Source: Chitinophaga pinensis
Lineage (GTDB): Bacteria; Bacteroidota; Bacteroidia; Chitinophagales; CAMDFR01
Length of the DNA: 64,000 nucleotides
Assembly: GCA_945860705.1 (NCBI GenBank)
Contig: CAMART010000016.1
Coordinates: forward strand, 1 to 64,000
Reading direction: 5' to 3'
Below the pieces are notes generated by a model. The model was not told the DNA's origin. It did not search any database and was given only the letters and a program-made list of their open reading frames with translations. Position numbers and translations under genes: made by a program. Shown in pieces: positions 16,187-24,196 of this stretch; position 1 is the stretch's first letter, and each line of letters opens with the position of its first letter.

Positions 16187-17421
16187 TTATTTATTAATTT
16201 AAAAATATACTCTAGTCCCTTTACTTCTTCACTACTTTTAATCCAATAGTGCTTTTGTTTCTCTCGAACTTTGTAGTCCCAAAGAATAGCTTCATAGGAT
16301 AATCCATCATTAAATTTTGTTTTTATTGTAAAATCTGCAATGCCGTTTATTTGATTATCGATAAGATTTCTAAACGAATTTCCAATTATTCTACCGTCGA
16401 TATTTTTGTTTAATCCATTTGAGTTTTTATGTATTATGGAAAATAAAAATCCTTTTTCAAAAGATTTAAATTTAATTTCGACTTCCGGTTTCTTTAAATT
16501 TCTTTCTTCTGTGACATCGAGGATCATTTTGATAATAATTCTATACGACTGGACTAATTTTGAAATATCAGTAAAATAATCAATTGTTTCATCGACATCA
16601 TATAAAAAGTCTATTTTATCAAACCACTCTACTTTTGTATTTAACTTAACTATTTTCTTTAAAGAGTTATTTTCTCTGATATGAAATAAATATTTAAAAT
16701 ACAACACTATTTCACTAAAACTTTGAATATGCTCTACACAAATGCCATCTTTTTCTAACAACCTTATTTCTGGTGTTATGGCATTAAACATAAACCCAGT
16801 TTTATTTAATTCTTCATCTGGATGTGGTGGAATGTGTGGATTTTGTTCAGCCCATTTTGTTAAGTTCGGACTCATCCAATTTATAGTCATTTTTTCAGCC
16901 CATTTATCTATTGTATCTCCATTAAGATTCTTACCAGTAATATAAACACTATAAAGAGTTCTTGTATCTCTGTTTACTTTATCTTGAATGCTGTTAAATT
17001 GGTTGAATTTATCTATTATTAATTCTCTGTGTTGAATAAAAGAATATTCTGTAATATTGAGCAATCTATTTAGTTTGATTATATCATTAGAATCACATAA
17101 ATGACATGATGTACTTAATGTTTGGTCTTGATTAAACGTCAATAAATATTCATATAGCAGCTTTGGATTATAATAGTATTTCGGAAGATTCGTTGTTTGG
17201 TTTTCAGGTGAATCTTCCGGCTCACTATTTGGATTGTCTATTTCTCCATTCGTTACTTTTGCCACTTCTAATTTTTTTACTCTCTCTTCCAAATCCTTTC
17301 CTAAAATTTTATCATTTTTTATTTCTTCTTTAGCTAATAACAACAATCTCTCTCTTTGATTAAGAGTGAGCTTCTTGTTTTCCAATAGTTCTTGAATGAA
17401 GTCGTATTTGTCTTTTGCCAT
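16183..17421 (-). CDS. Unknown protein, possible degenerate GHKL ATPase (retron 2 operon)
   Basis: The 412-residue product has a helical, coiled-coil-like N-terminus (residues 1-60), a polar acidic linker (EIDNPNSEPEDSPENQ), and a central region with a possible metal site (TSCHLCDSND). The C-terminal part has the strand and helix order of a histidine-kinase ATPase (VEIKFKSFEKGFLFSI, then IGNSFRNLIDNQINGIADFTIKTKF). The N, G1 and G2 boxes are not clear, so it may be degenerate. It overlaps the RT gene by 1 bp and the pseudo-receiver gene by 4 bp. Sensor or kinase-like partner of the receivers is an inference from context. Confidence 0.55.
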   Translation of the reverse strand: MAKDKYDFIQELLENKKLTLNQRERLLLLAKEEIKNDKILGKDLEERVKKLEVAKVTNGEIDNPNSEPEDSPENQTTNLPKYYYNPKLLYEYLLTFNQDQTLSTSCHLCDSNDIIKLNRLLNITEYSFIQHRELIIDKFNQFNSIQDKVNRDTRTLYSVYITGKNLNGDTIDKWAEKMTINWMSPNLTKWAEQNPHIPPHPDEELNKTGFMFNAITPEIRLLEKDGICVEHIQSFSEIVLYFKYLFHIRENNSLKKIVKLNTKVEWFDKIDFLYDVDETIDYFTDISKLVQSYRIIIKMILDVTEERNLKKPEVEIKFKSFEKGFLFSIIHKNSNGLNKNIDGRIIGNSFRNLIDNQINGIADFTIKTKFNDGLSYEAILWDYKVREKQKHYWIKSSEEVKGLEYIFKLINK

Positions 17422-18944
17422 TATTTAGTATTTACTTTACAATAGTGATTCATAGCAACATCTATACCTTTGTTTTCCCATATATTTAAAAGTTCTTCTA
17501 ATGGGTTAATTGTTCCTGATAAAGCATCAAACCTACCCTTCAACTTTAAATACAACTCATTATCAGCGCCCTTAACCATTTTCAAGTACTCTAATTTACC
17601 TGATACTACATTTGTCATATTTGGCATTCCATTTTTTACATGTCCTTTGTCGGCAAGGTATTGTTTTAAAAAGAATCCTGTAGCTCTTTCATATCCATAC
17701 CTTTCCCAGTAATACAACCACATACGCAATTGCTTGATGTATCGCTGCTGTACATTGACCTTTTCATTCACCAATAAACCGGTTACTTCTTTGCGGTAGC
17801 CATCTTTTTGCAAACGGGTCTTGCTTTCTTTGATGTGAAAGTTTTGCTCAGTAATTATCCTGTGTAATTCTTTTAAAAACTCACTCTCGGGCTGAAACAC
17901 GTTGTGCATAGAACTGAAGGTGATGTCATCGGCATAACGGCTGTATTTTAGGCCAAATCGTTTTGCTACACCTGACAATAAATAATCAAGTTTTTGGCAA
18001 ACAATGTTTGTTATTACCGGTGAGGTTGGAGCACCCTGTGGCAATACATTGCGTTTTACTTTTTCCCATACGCCATTTTCGTTTTTGCGTTCTACTTCCA
18101 TTTCGGTACAACATAAAGACGCTATTAAATTAGCAATTCTAAGTCTATTATCTTTATCTCGACCTTTGTTGTTAATCAAACTTCGAATAACACGGTCCTT
18201 AACAAAATCAATATCCTCATCAAGCTTTCTTTCGTCTTTTATCTGTAAAGCCAAGTTTTTGATGTATTCTAAGTCTGAATTTTCTTTCAAAATCAATATC
18301 AAATTCTTCTCTGCCAATTTATAAAATAACTTGCCACCATTTGATAGTTTAAGGAAGGTAAAATCATCAGCTAATTCTTCTTCAGCATTTGATAGGTATT
18401 CAATAACCGTTTTGACTTTCTTTTTACTCTTTATGCTAATTGATGTGTGCTCATTCCTAAATTTTTTATCGTGCTCCAAATTTAGATAGAATGGATGTAG
18501 TTGAAGGCATTTCCATATTCTAGCTTGATCAATACTATGAAAGAAATCTTTTAAATCAATATTGTATACAAACTTACTTCCTTCATGCATTTTTGCATTG
18601 TCTACAATAGACTTATTCCGAATAAAGCCCATAGCAGCTCTATGTGGTTCAAAAACACATTGAAGGGTATATGATAAGGCTCGTTGTATAGATAATAGTC
18701 CCTTCACTGGTGCATGAATTGTACGGTCTTGACTAGATTTCTTTTTTATTAGAAAGGAGATGTAATTACTTTTTGTGTCATTGATAAATGCATACCTAGT
18801 TAACTGCTCTAATTCAATTTTAGCAGTTTTTTTATTATACATTAAAACTTGAACTTCATTCAATATTCGAATAAAACCCTTCTGAGTTCTAACTCTTTCG
18901 AAAGATTGTTTTATTTTATCGATTTGTTCTAATTGTGTTTTCAT
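17421..18944 (-). CDS. Retron-type reverse transcriptase (retron 2)
   Basis: Retron RT motifs are all present: NAKMH (116-120, NAxxH), NIDLKDFFHSI (Asp130), LPQGAPTSPV (301-310), YADD (337-340) and EVTGLLVNEKVNV (VTG 387-389). An insertion of about 130 residues (roughly 155-290) separates the first catalytic motif from the PQG motif, making it 507 residues. It differs clearly from the RT at 1649-3070, so this is a second retron and not a recent copy. It is the first gene of a four-gene overlapping operon and lies 18 bp after a candidate msr-msd RNA. Confidence 0.93.
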   Translation of the reverse strand: MKTQLEQIDKIKQSFERVRTQKGFIRILNEVQVLMYNKKTAKIELEQLTRYAFINDTKSNYISFLIKKKSSQDRTIHAPVKGLLSIQRALSYTLQCVFEPHRAAMGFIRNKSIVDNAKMHEGSKFVYNIDLKDFFHSIDQARIWKCLQLHPFYLNLEHDKKFRNEHTSISIKSKKKVKTVIEYLSNAEEELADDFTFLKLSNGGKLFYKLAEKNLILILKENSDLEYIKNLALQIKDERKLDEDIDFVKDRVIRSLINNKGRDKDNRLRIANLIASLCCTEMEVERKNENGVWEKVKRNVLPQGAPTSPVITNIVCQKLDYLLSGVAKRFGLKYSRYADDITFSSMHNVFQPESEFLKELHRIITEQNFHIKESKTRLQKDGYRKEVTGLLVNEKVNVQQRYIKQLRMWLYYWERYGYERATGFFLKQYLADKGHVKNGMPNMTNVVSGKLEYLKMVKGADNELYLKLKGRFDALSGTINPLEELLNIWENKGIDVAMNHYCKVNTK

Positions 18945-18962
18945 AATATTTAAAGTTCAATG

Positions 18963-19175
18963 AAAAGCCTGCTAATTATTCTTTGTATAAATCTAAGTGA
19001 AACGGATTATTCCGTAGGATAAAAAATTAAATAAAATAATAATATAATAATATAATCATTTAAACTATAACACTATATTACTAAGAAACATTCATTCCCC
19101 GATAAATCGGGGAACACCAACCGATTTGGTGTCAGACACCCAGTTGGCCAAATCAATATTTTGTGGCAGGCTTTC
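18963..19175 (-). ncRNA. Candidate msr-msd RNA of retron 2
   Basis: This lies in the 364-bp gap between the RT and the divergent WYL gene. The ends pair perfectly, AAAGCCTGC (18964-18972) with GCAGGCTTT (19166-19174), as retron a1/a2. Internal stems are TTCCCCGAT/ATCGGGGAA, ACACCAA/TTGGTGT and ACGGA/TCCGT near the RT side, with a very AT-rich middle. TGCTAATTAT (18970-18979, + strand) is identical to 3102-3111 in retron 1, and CTTTG follows in both. The position (18 bp upstream of the RT) and shared terminal motif make this a convincing template RNA. The branch-point G and msd boundary are not resolved. Confidence 0.75.
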
Positions 19176-19205
19176 AAAGAACAATATGCAAAGTATTATT
19201 ACAAC

Positions 19206-19224
19206 TATGCAGTGGAACTTCACA
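19206..19224. promoter_or_regulatory. 19-bp palindromic operator, site B
   Basis: TATGCAGTGGAACTTCACA lies 19 bp upstream of the TATATTTG -7 box of the WYL gene, where a -33 element would be. The placement suggests autorepression, and possibly control of retron 2 transcribed the other way. Confidence 0.6.
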
Positions 19225-19243
19225 AATGTATAAAAAATTATTT

Positions 19244-19251
19244 TATATTTG
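19244..19251 (+). promoter_or_regulatory. TATATTTG -7 box for the WYL regulator
   Basis: This matches the Bacteroidota TAnnTTTG -7 consensus, 57 bp before the ATG. No good -33 TTG was found, which fits a promoter whose -33 region is occupied by operator site B. Confidence 0.5.
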
Positions 19252-19308
19252 ATTCTTATTCTTTTAAGAAAATATTCTTAATATAATAATCAAGTAAAAC
19301 CAATCCAT

Positions 19309-20325
19309 ATGGCAGAAAATAGAAACGCTCAAATTAGGTATAAAATTCTTGACAACTGCTTCAGAAATACTGGTAAAAGGTATTTTATGAAGGATCTCCA
19401 GGAAGAATGCGAAAAGGTTTTATTAGAAATCGATCCTGATTCTAACGGCATCAGTGACCGCCAATTATTTGAGGATATAAAGTTTATGGAAAGTGCTGAA
19501 GGATGGAGCATAAAGTTGGATAGACCCAAAGATGGAAAAAGAGTATATTATAGATATGAGGATCCAACTTATTCTATATTCAATATGCCACTCAATGAAG
19601 TGGAAGTATTGAAATTAAAAAATTCTTTAGAATTGCTCTCACAGATTAAGGGGATGCAACAATTTGATTGGGTGCATGATTTGATTGAAAAACTCAACCA
19701 ACGATTTAAAATAGCTGCAAATAACAACCCCATTGTTGAATTTGATAATAATAGTTATTTGAAGGGAAAAGAAGAATTCTTCAGTCAATTATATGATGCA
19801 ATTTTATATAAGAAAGTACTTCAAATCAATTATAAGCCTTTTGGTTCAATAGAAATTGAAGAGCTTTGTTTTCATCCCTATTATCTTAAACAATTCAACA
19901 ATAGATGGTACCTATTTGGTCTTAATGAGGCGATTGATAAATCAGATTGGAATATTGCTATTGATAGAATAGTTGATATTAAAGTTCTTGACCATCTATA
20001 CAAAGATAATAAAACTATTAATTGGTCTGAACATTTTGATAATATTGTTGGAGTCACATTCCCGAATGATACAAAAGTGGAAAATATTGAGCTACATTTC
20101 TTTGGAAAAACAATAAATTATGTTCTAACAAAACCTCTTCACCATTCTCAAAAAGGCACTAAAGTTGTTGATGACATACTTAAGCTTAGATTAAAGTTGA
20201 TGATTAATTATGAGTTCGAAAGTTTGATACTTTCATTTGGCGAAAATGTAGAAGTAATTAAACCAGATTCCCTTAGAACTGCTATTAAGAAGCGATTAAG
20301 ACTTGCTATAAAAAATTACAAGTAA
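19309..20325 (+). CDS. WYL-domain transcriptional regulator
   Basis: The 338-residue product has a winged-helix N-terminus (RYKILDNCFRNTGKRYFMKD...ISDRQLFEDIKFMESAEGW) followed by a WYL domain. The domain's typical core is visible (LQINYKPFGS, FHPYYLKQFNNRWYLFGLNE) and a C-terminal extension domain follows. WYL regulators such as BrxR and CapW repress defence loci and are released by nucleic-acid or phage signals. It is divergent from the retron 2 operon, with operator site B in between. Its targets are inferred from the three palindrome copies: itself (and possibly retron 2), the RecD-like helicase, and the 13000-13413 operon. Confidence 0.88.
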   Translation: MAENRNAQIRYKILDNCFRNTGKRYFMKDLQEECEKVLLEIDPDSNGISDRQLFEDIKFMESAEGWSIKLDRPKDGKRVYYRYEDPTYSIFNMPLNEVEVLKLKNSLELLSQIKGMQQFDWVHDLIEKLNQRFKIAANNNPIVEFDNNSYLKGKEEFFSQLYDAILYKKVLQINYKPFGSIEIEELCFHPYYLKQFNNRWYLFGLNEAIDKSDWNIAIDRIVDIKVLDHLYKDNKTINWSEHFDNIVGVTFPNDTKVENIELHFFGKTINYVLTKPLHHSQKGTKVVDDILKLRLKLMINYEFESLILSFGENVEVIKPDSLRTAIKKRLRLAIKNYK

Positions 20326-20534
20326 CGATTTTTACTGCTGATTTTATAGAATTACTTTTTAATATTTTTTGTTTCTAAGTTGCATTCCATGTGTATTTTA
20401 TAGAATTTTACTTTCCTAAAATAAATTTAAGTAGTTCAATTACCATTAAGAGCTATATATCATAACTTGCACAAACTACCGTAAACACTACTTTACAAGA
20501 AAAAATAAAAACATAACACGACAAAAGCATAGTG
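20326..20534. other. Intergenic gap, no gene seen
   Basis: This is a 209-bp AT-rich gap between the WYL gene and the DnaE-like gene. There is no clear terminator, no 19-bp palindrome and no ORF of note. Confidence 0.4.
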
Positions 20535-21809
20535 ATGACAAACGAACATGAACATTTAAAGAAAATAGTGTACAATGGTGCAAGAGCTAAAAATCTAACC
20601 GTAACCGATACCATATTAGATAGAATTAGCTATGAACTTGCCGTAATTGAGCAAAAAGGGTTTACAGATTATTTTATTATCTATTCAAGAATCATTGAAG
20701 CATGCAATGAACTCAAATTGATTCGTTCCTATGGTAGAGGATATGCGGCAGATTCTTTGATCAATTATTGTTTGGACATTACCAAAATAAATCCCATGGA
20801 TGAAAATTTGATGTTTGAAAATTTCATACATCTACAACAAAAGAACTTGCCTGATGTACAAATTGATATTCCAAGAGGACAACAAAAAAATGTAGTTGAA
20901 CTGCTAAGAAAAAAGTATCCGATTTATAGCTCTTATTTTGTTGCATTTTTACCACAAGAAGATACAGAATACGATAATATTATTTACAACAATACTATCT
21001 ATAAAAAACATCCTTGTGGTATAATTATTACACCAGATAAACTTATTAACTCGACATTTGAGTATAGAAATCAAGATTTTTATCTGCGAGGGGATAAAGC
21101 AAACGATCCTATTTTTAATAGCAAATTTGATATTTTAGAACTTGAATATCTGAATAGGTTGCAATTAATAGTAGATGAAGTTGGTGAGAAATATCTTCCT
21201 TATAAATTACCATTAAATGATATGGGAGTATTTGATTTTTTCGCTACTGGAGACTTGGATAATATTTTCCAATTCGACGCTTCTTCGCACAAACGTATAT
21301 TTCGTGAGTTCAAACCAAATTCTATATATGATTTATCTATCATCAACGCTTTATTTAGACCCGGCTTATTAGAATGTATATCAAATATTACTAGAAGCAA
21401 GCAGAATAACAATAAAGATTTTTGCATGAACGACATTCGAGTTTCAGAAATTCTATCCGAAACCTATGGAGATTTAATATATAAAGAAACATATCTACAA
21501 CTTTCAAAAGAAATTGCAGGGATAGATTTTGTTGAGGCTGATGCATGGAGACAAAAAATGATGCGAGACAAAAGCAAGAACGAATCAATAAATTTTAGTG
21601 CTGTTTTTGCAAAAGGATGCAAAGAACATAGCACCTTAAACGAAGATGAAATAGCGACACTTAGCAATTTAGTAAAAGAAAGGGCAGGATCAACATTTCC
21701 AAAATCTCACTCGTTATGTTATGCAATAATCGGCTATTGGGGAGCTTACTACAAAACCCATTTTAGAAGTCAGTTTGATAAGGCATTTAGCAAAGAATTA
21801 ATATGGTAA
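20535..21809 (+). CDS. Mini DnaE-like protein (degenerate Pol III alpha palm/fingers)
   Basis: The ATG at 20535 is preferred over the adjacent GTG. Landmarks of bacterial DNA polymerase III alpha appear in order: RISYELAVIEQKGFTDYFII, YGRGYAADSLINYCLDITKI, PDVQID, KKHPCGIIITP, SKFDILELEYL, FATGDLDNIFQFDAS, IINALFRPGLLE, ETYGDLIYKETYLQLSKEIAG and the closing SHSLCYAIIGYWGAYYKTHF. Only about 424 residues remain: the PHP exonuclease domain, OB fold and tau-binding region are missing. In the catalytic PDxDxD block one Asp is replaced by Gln (Q109), with D111 and D199 kept. It is probably catalytically impaired, and a defence or decoy role is speculative. Confidence 0.85.
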   Translation: MTNEHEHLKKIVYNGARAKNLTVTDTILDRISYELAVIEQKGFTDYFIIYSRIIEACNELKLIRSYGRGYAADSLINYCLDITKINPMDENLMFENFIHLQQKNLPDVQIDIPRGQQKNVVELLRKKYPIYSSYFVAFLPQEDTEYDNIIYNNTIYKKHPCGIIITPDKLINSTFEYRNQDFYLRGDKANDPIFNSKFDILELEYLNRLQLIVDEVGEKYLPYKLPLNDMGVFDFFATGDLDNIFQFDASSHKRIFREFKPNSIYDLSIINALFRPGLLECISNITRSKQNNNKDFCMNDIRVSEILSETYGDLIYKETYLQLSKEIAGIDFVEADAWRQKMMRDKSKNESINFSAVFAKGCKEHSTLNEDEIATLSNLVKERAGSTFPKSHSLCYAIIGYWGAYYKTHFRSQFDKAFSKELIW

Positions 21810-21960
21810 TTATGCATGTCTATTTATTCTTTTAAAAATCATTTCAAAAGGCAAATTGTTATATTAGAAAAACAGAAGAATAATAATTGTTTAGAATCGA
21901 TTAAAATCATTAACAATCAAGTCAAACCATTAAGATTAATATCAAAAAAAAAACTCCATT

Positions 21961-22662
21961 TTATATACTTAATATCTTCTCCCCTTTTTCATCAATAATG
22001 ATTTTTCTATTGTCAAATTGAGTAACTAGAGCAAACCCATTATAAAATGGTTCAATAGCTAAATATCTTTCATTATATAGACTCCTACCCTGCTTGTTTA
22101 TATGATGCCAACCGTCTTTATCCTGAGCAGTCGCATAATTCTTATGAAAAACACCTAAGTCAATAAACTCCAAGCCGTTTATGCAGTTTCCATTTGTATC
22201 AATATGCCTATAAAATCCATTTGCAGTTTTTACACAAGCAATACCATCTTTGAAATCACCTGCATATATATAACTTTCTTTATAGATTTTATGGCCATTT
22301 AACTTAATATGAAAATATTGATTATTTGCATCTCTTACAGTACAAATATCTTCTTGATAGTTGCCTACCCAAAGATAATTCTCATTATAAACTTGTTTAC
22401 CAAATTCATCAATATGATACCATTTATTATCAAGCACGACCGCTCCTCTATTGCAATAGTAACCAAAGGTTCTTGTGTATCTTTCTGAATAAATTGCTTG
22501 TCCATTTATGTCAATGTGGTAGGCTCCTGATTTGTCAATAACCGGCGCTAGTCCTGGCGAATGAAATTTGAGAACTTCAAGAAACTGTTTACCAAAAATT
22601 AGCTTCCCATCAAAAAGAAAATGTGTATTGTCGCTAGATACTTTTATGTTTTGCCAATTCAT
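21961..22662 (-). CDS. WG-repeat protein (RiPP-like operon)
   Basis: The 233-residue product is built from about six degenerate repeats of the form W/YHI(D/N)..G..IY.E.Y....F..G.A.V (for example YHIDEFGKQVYNENYLW and HHINKQGRSLYNERYLAIEP). WG/KWG repeats form beta-propeller-like or solenoid surfaces and usually mediate protein binding. There is no signal peptide. It is the last gene of the operon, overlapping the methyltransferase gene by 4 bp. A scaffold or substrate-recognition role in peptide maturation is inferred. Confidence 0.75.
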   Translation of the reverse strand: MNWQNIKVSSDNTHFLFDGKLIFGKQFLEVLKFHSPGLAPVIDKSGAYHIDINGQAIYSERYTRTFGYYCNRGAVVLDNKWYHIDEFGKQVYNENYLWVGNYQEDICTVRDANNQYFHIKLNGHKIYKESYIYAGDFKDGIACVKTANGFYRHIDTNGNCINGLEFIDLGVFHKNYATAQDKDGWHHINKQGRSLYNERYLAIEPFYNGFALVTQFDNRKIIIDEKGEKILSI

Positions 22663-23624
22663 TTTTTAAAAATTAAGATTGTTTGTAGTTGATTCAATTG
22701 TTTAGCTTCTTTAAAAGAAAATCCTTTTGCCTCACAGAGTTCTTTATATTCAATAGAACTGCGTTCATAGCTTTGACACATGGCAGTCATATTTAATGAA
22801 AGTAATGATAAGTTACTTTGAATCTTATCTGTACAGTTTTCTATAATATATAATGTTCCATTAGCTGGTAATGCATTAAAACAATTTTGTAAAATAATCA
22901 TAGCCTTCTCATCATTCCAGTCATGTAAGACTCTAGAAAGAATTATTGCATCAGCAAATTTAGGAATTTCATTAAAAAAATCACCACAAACTACTTCGAT
23001 GTTTTCAATGACAACTTGTTCAATTACCTTTTCTAAATCAAAAAGTAAGCAACTAATAGTTGGATATTTATCCTTTATTAAACTTATTGCTGCACCATAA
23101 CCACCACCAACATCTATTATACTATTGTGTTTACTAAAATCAATAATCATAGGGAGCTCCTTATAATCATCTCTTGCATATTCAAACATAGCTTTATGAT
23201 ATTTATATAGCTTTTCAGGTTGATCATTCAAATAATCAAAATATGATTTATGATATATCTGTTCGAATGAACTTTTACCAGTTTGAATCGAATATTTCAG
23301 ATTTTGCCAAGCTAGAAGATGTTCTCCTGACCAATTTAGACAGGCATAATAAAGTCCATCAGGATTTTCTTCTCTTAGTAAATTGCCTTTCTCAGTTAAA
23401 GTGTAATTTTCATTATTTAGAATCAAATATCCATCATAAATTAGAAAATCTAATAAATTCATTAATGTCTTTATATCCCAATTATTGCTATGAATCAGTT
23501 TCTCTGAACTATTTTGTCCATTAAATATTTTATCAAATATATTTAGTTCACAAGCAGCATTCACAGCAAGGTATTTCCAATGTTCAGTGAACATTCCTTT
23601 TAATTCATTTTTCATATTTTCCAT
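22659..23624 (-). CDS. SAM-dependent O-methyltransferase (family 2 type)
   Basis: A winged-helix dimerisation domain (about residues 10-90) precedes a class I methyltransferase with motif I SIIDVGGGYGAAISLI, the acidic motif LLFDLEKVIEQ, CGDFFNEIPKFADAIILSRVLHDW and the catalytic-region HDWNDEKA. This is the architecture of plant-type and antibiotic O-methyltransferases (about 330 residues). Two ATGs are possible (23624 or 23615), and both overlap the preceding phosphatase gene. In this operon it is a likely tailoring enzyme for the small peptide or its glycan. Confidence 0.85.
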   Translation of the reverse strand: MENMKNELKGMFTEHWKYLAVNAACELNIFDKIFNGQNSSEKLIHSNNWDIKTLMNLLDFLIYDGYLILNNENYTLTEKGNLLREENPDGLYYACLNWSGEHLLAWQNLKYSIQTGKSSFEQIYHKSYFDYLNDQPEKLYKYHKAMFEYARDDYKELPMIIDFSKHNSIIDVGGGYGAAISLIKDKYPTISCLLFDLEKVIEQVVIENIEVVCGDFFNEIPKFADAIILSRVLHDWNDEKAMIILQNCFNALPANGTLYIIENCTDKIQSNLSLLSLNMTAMCQSYERSSIEYKELCEAKGFSFKEAKQLNQLQTILIFKK

Positions 23625-24195
23625 TTTTTAAAAATAAACCCGATAAGTATTTTATCCAATTCTCATTTGTATAAACTGACTTATTTATACTATAATGATA
23701 AAAAGCAATCAACATATCATGTGATACAAAAATCGTAAGACCATTTTGAGTAGTGTTTTCATTTATAAAGTTAGTCATAGACTTATTTAATTCTTCAGCT
23801 TTTGGAATACCTGGAATTTCAACTTCATTTATAAATTGTTTATACATTTCATCCAATCCAAATTTCAAAAAATATTCTCCAGCTATTTTCTCATCCTTTA
23901 TATGTAAACCAGGAGCACCCAAAGCAGTTGTTTCTATAATTTCAATTTTTCTTCCATAACCCTTTGTAATAAGTTCTGCTGTTTGAACACATCTAGCAAT
24001 AGGGCTCGTTAGAATCTTATTCACTTTCATTTCTATAATACTCTCTCCAAATTCAATCGAGTTTTGTATACCTTTTTCATTTAACAAAATTTCATTACCA
24101 AATGAACCTAGTGGAATATTATCTCTATCACCATGTCTAATTAGCAAAGAAAGTTGAGTCTTATCTGAATAATTTTTTATCGTTTCTTGTATCAT
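23605..24195 (-). CDS. Histidine phosphatase superfamily protein
   Basis: The phosphoglycerate-mutase-like fold is shown by the catalytic LIRHGDRD (R20-H21-G22), TSPIARCVQTAELI and the second catalytic His in FVSHDML. At 196 residues it is of ordinary length. It starts 1 bp after the GT-radical SAM stop and overlaps the methyltransferase gene by 20 bp, so it belongs to the same operon. Its substrate is unknown. Removing phosphate from a sugar or peptide intermediate is one possibility. Confidence 0.85.
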   Translation of the reverse strand: MIQETIKNYSDKTQLSLLIRHGDRDNIPLGSFGNEILLNEKGIQNSIEFGESIIEMKVNKILTSPIARCVQTAELITKGYGRKIEIIETTALGAPGLHIKDEKIAGEYFLKFGLDEMYKQFINEVEIPGIPKAEELNKSMTNFINENTTQNGLTIFVSHDMLIAFYHYSINKSVYTNENWIKYLSGLFLKNGKYEK

Positions 24196-24196
24196 A

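Noticed and set aside
21816-21998. 60-codon plus-strand ORF just after the DnaE-like gene
   Set aside because: Its 3' half overlaps the WG-repeat gene antisense and includes a poly-A stretch. It has no family signal, although the short gap after the DnaE-like stop makes it look operonic.
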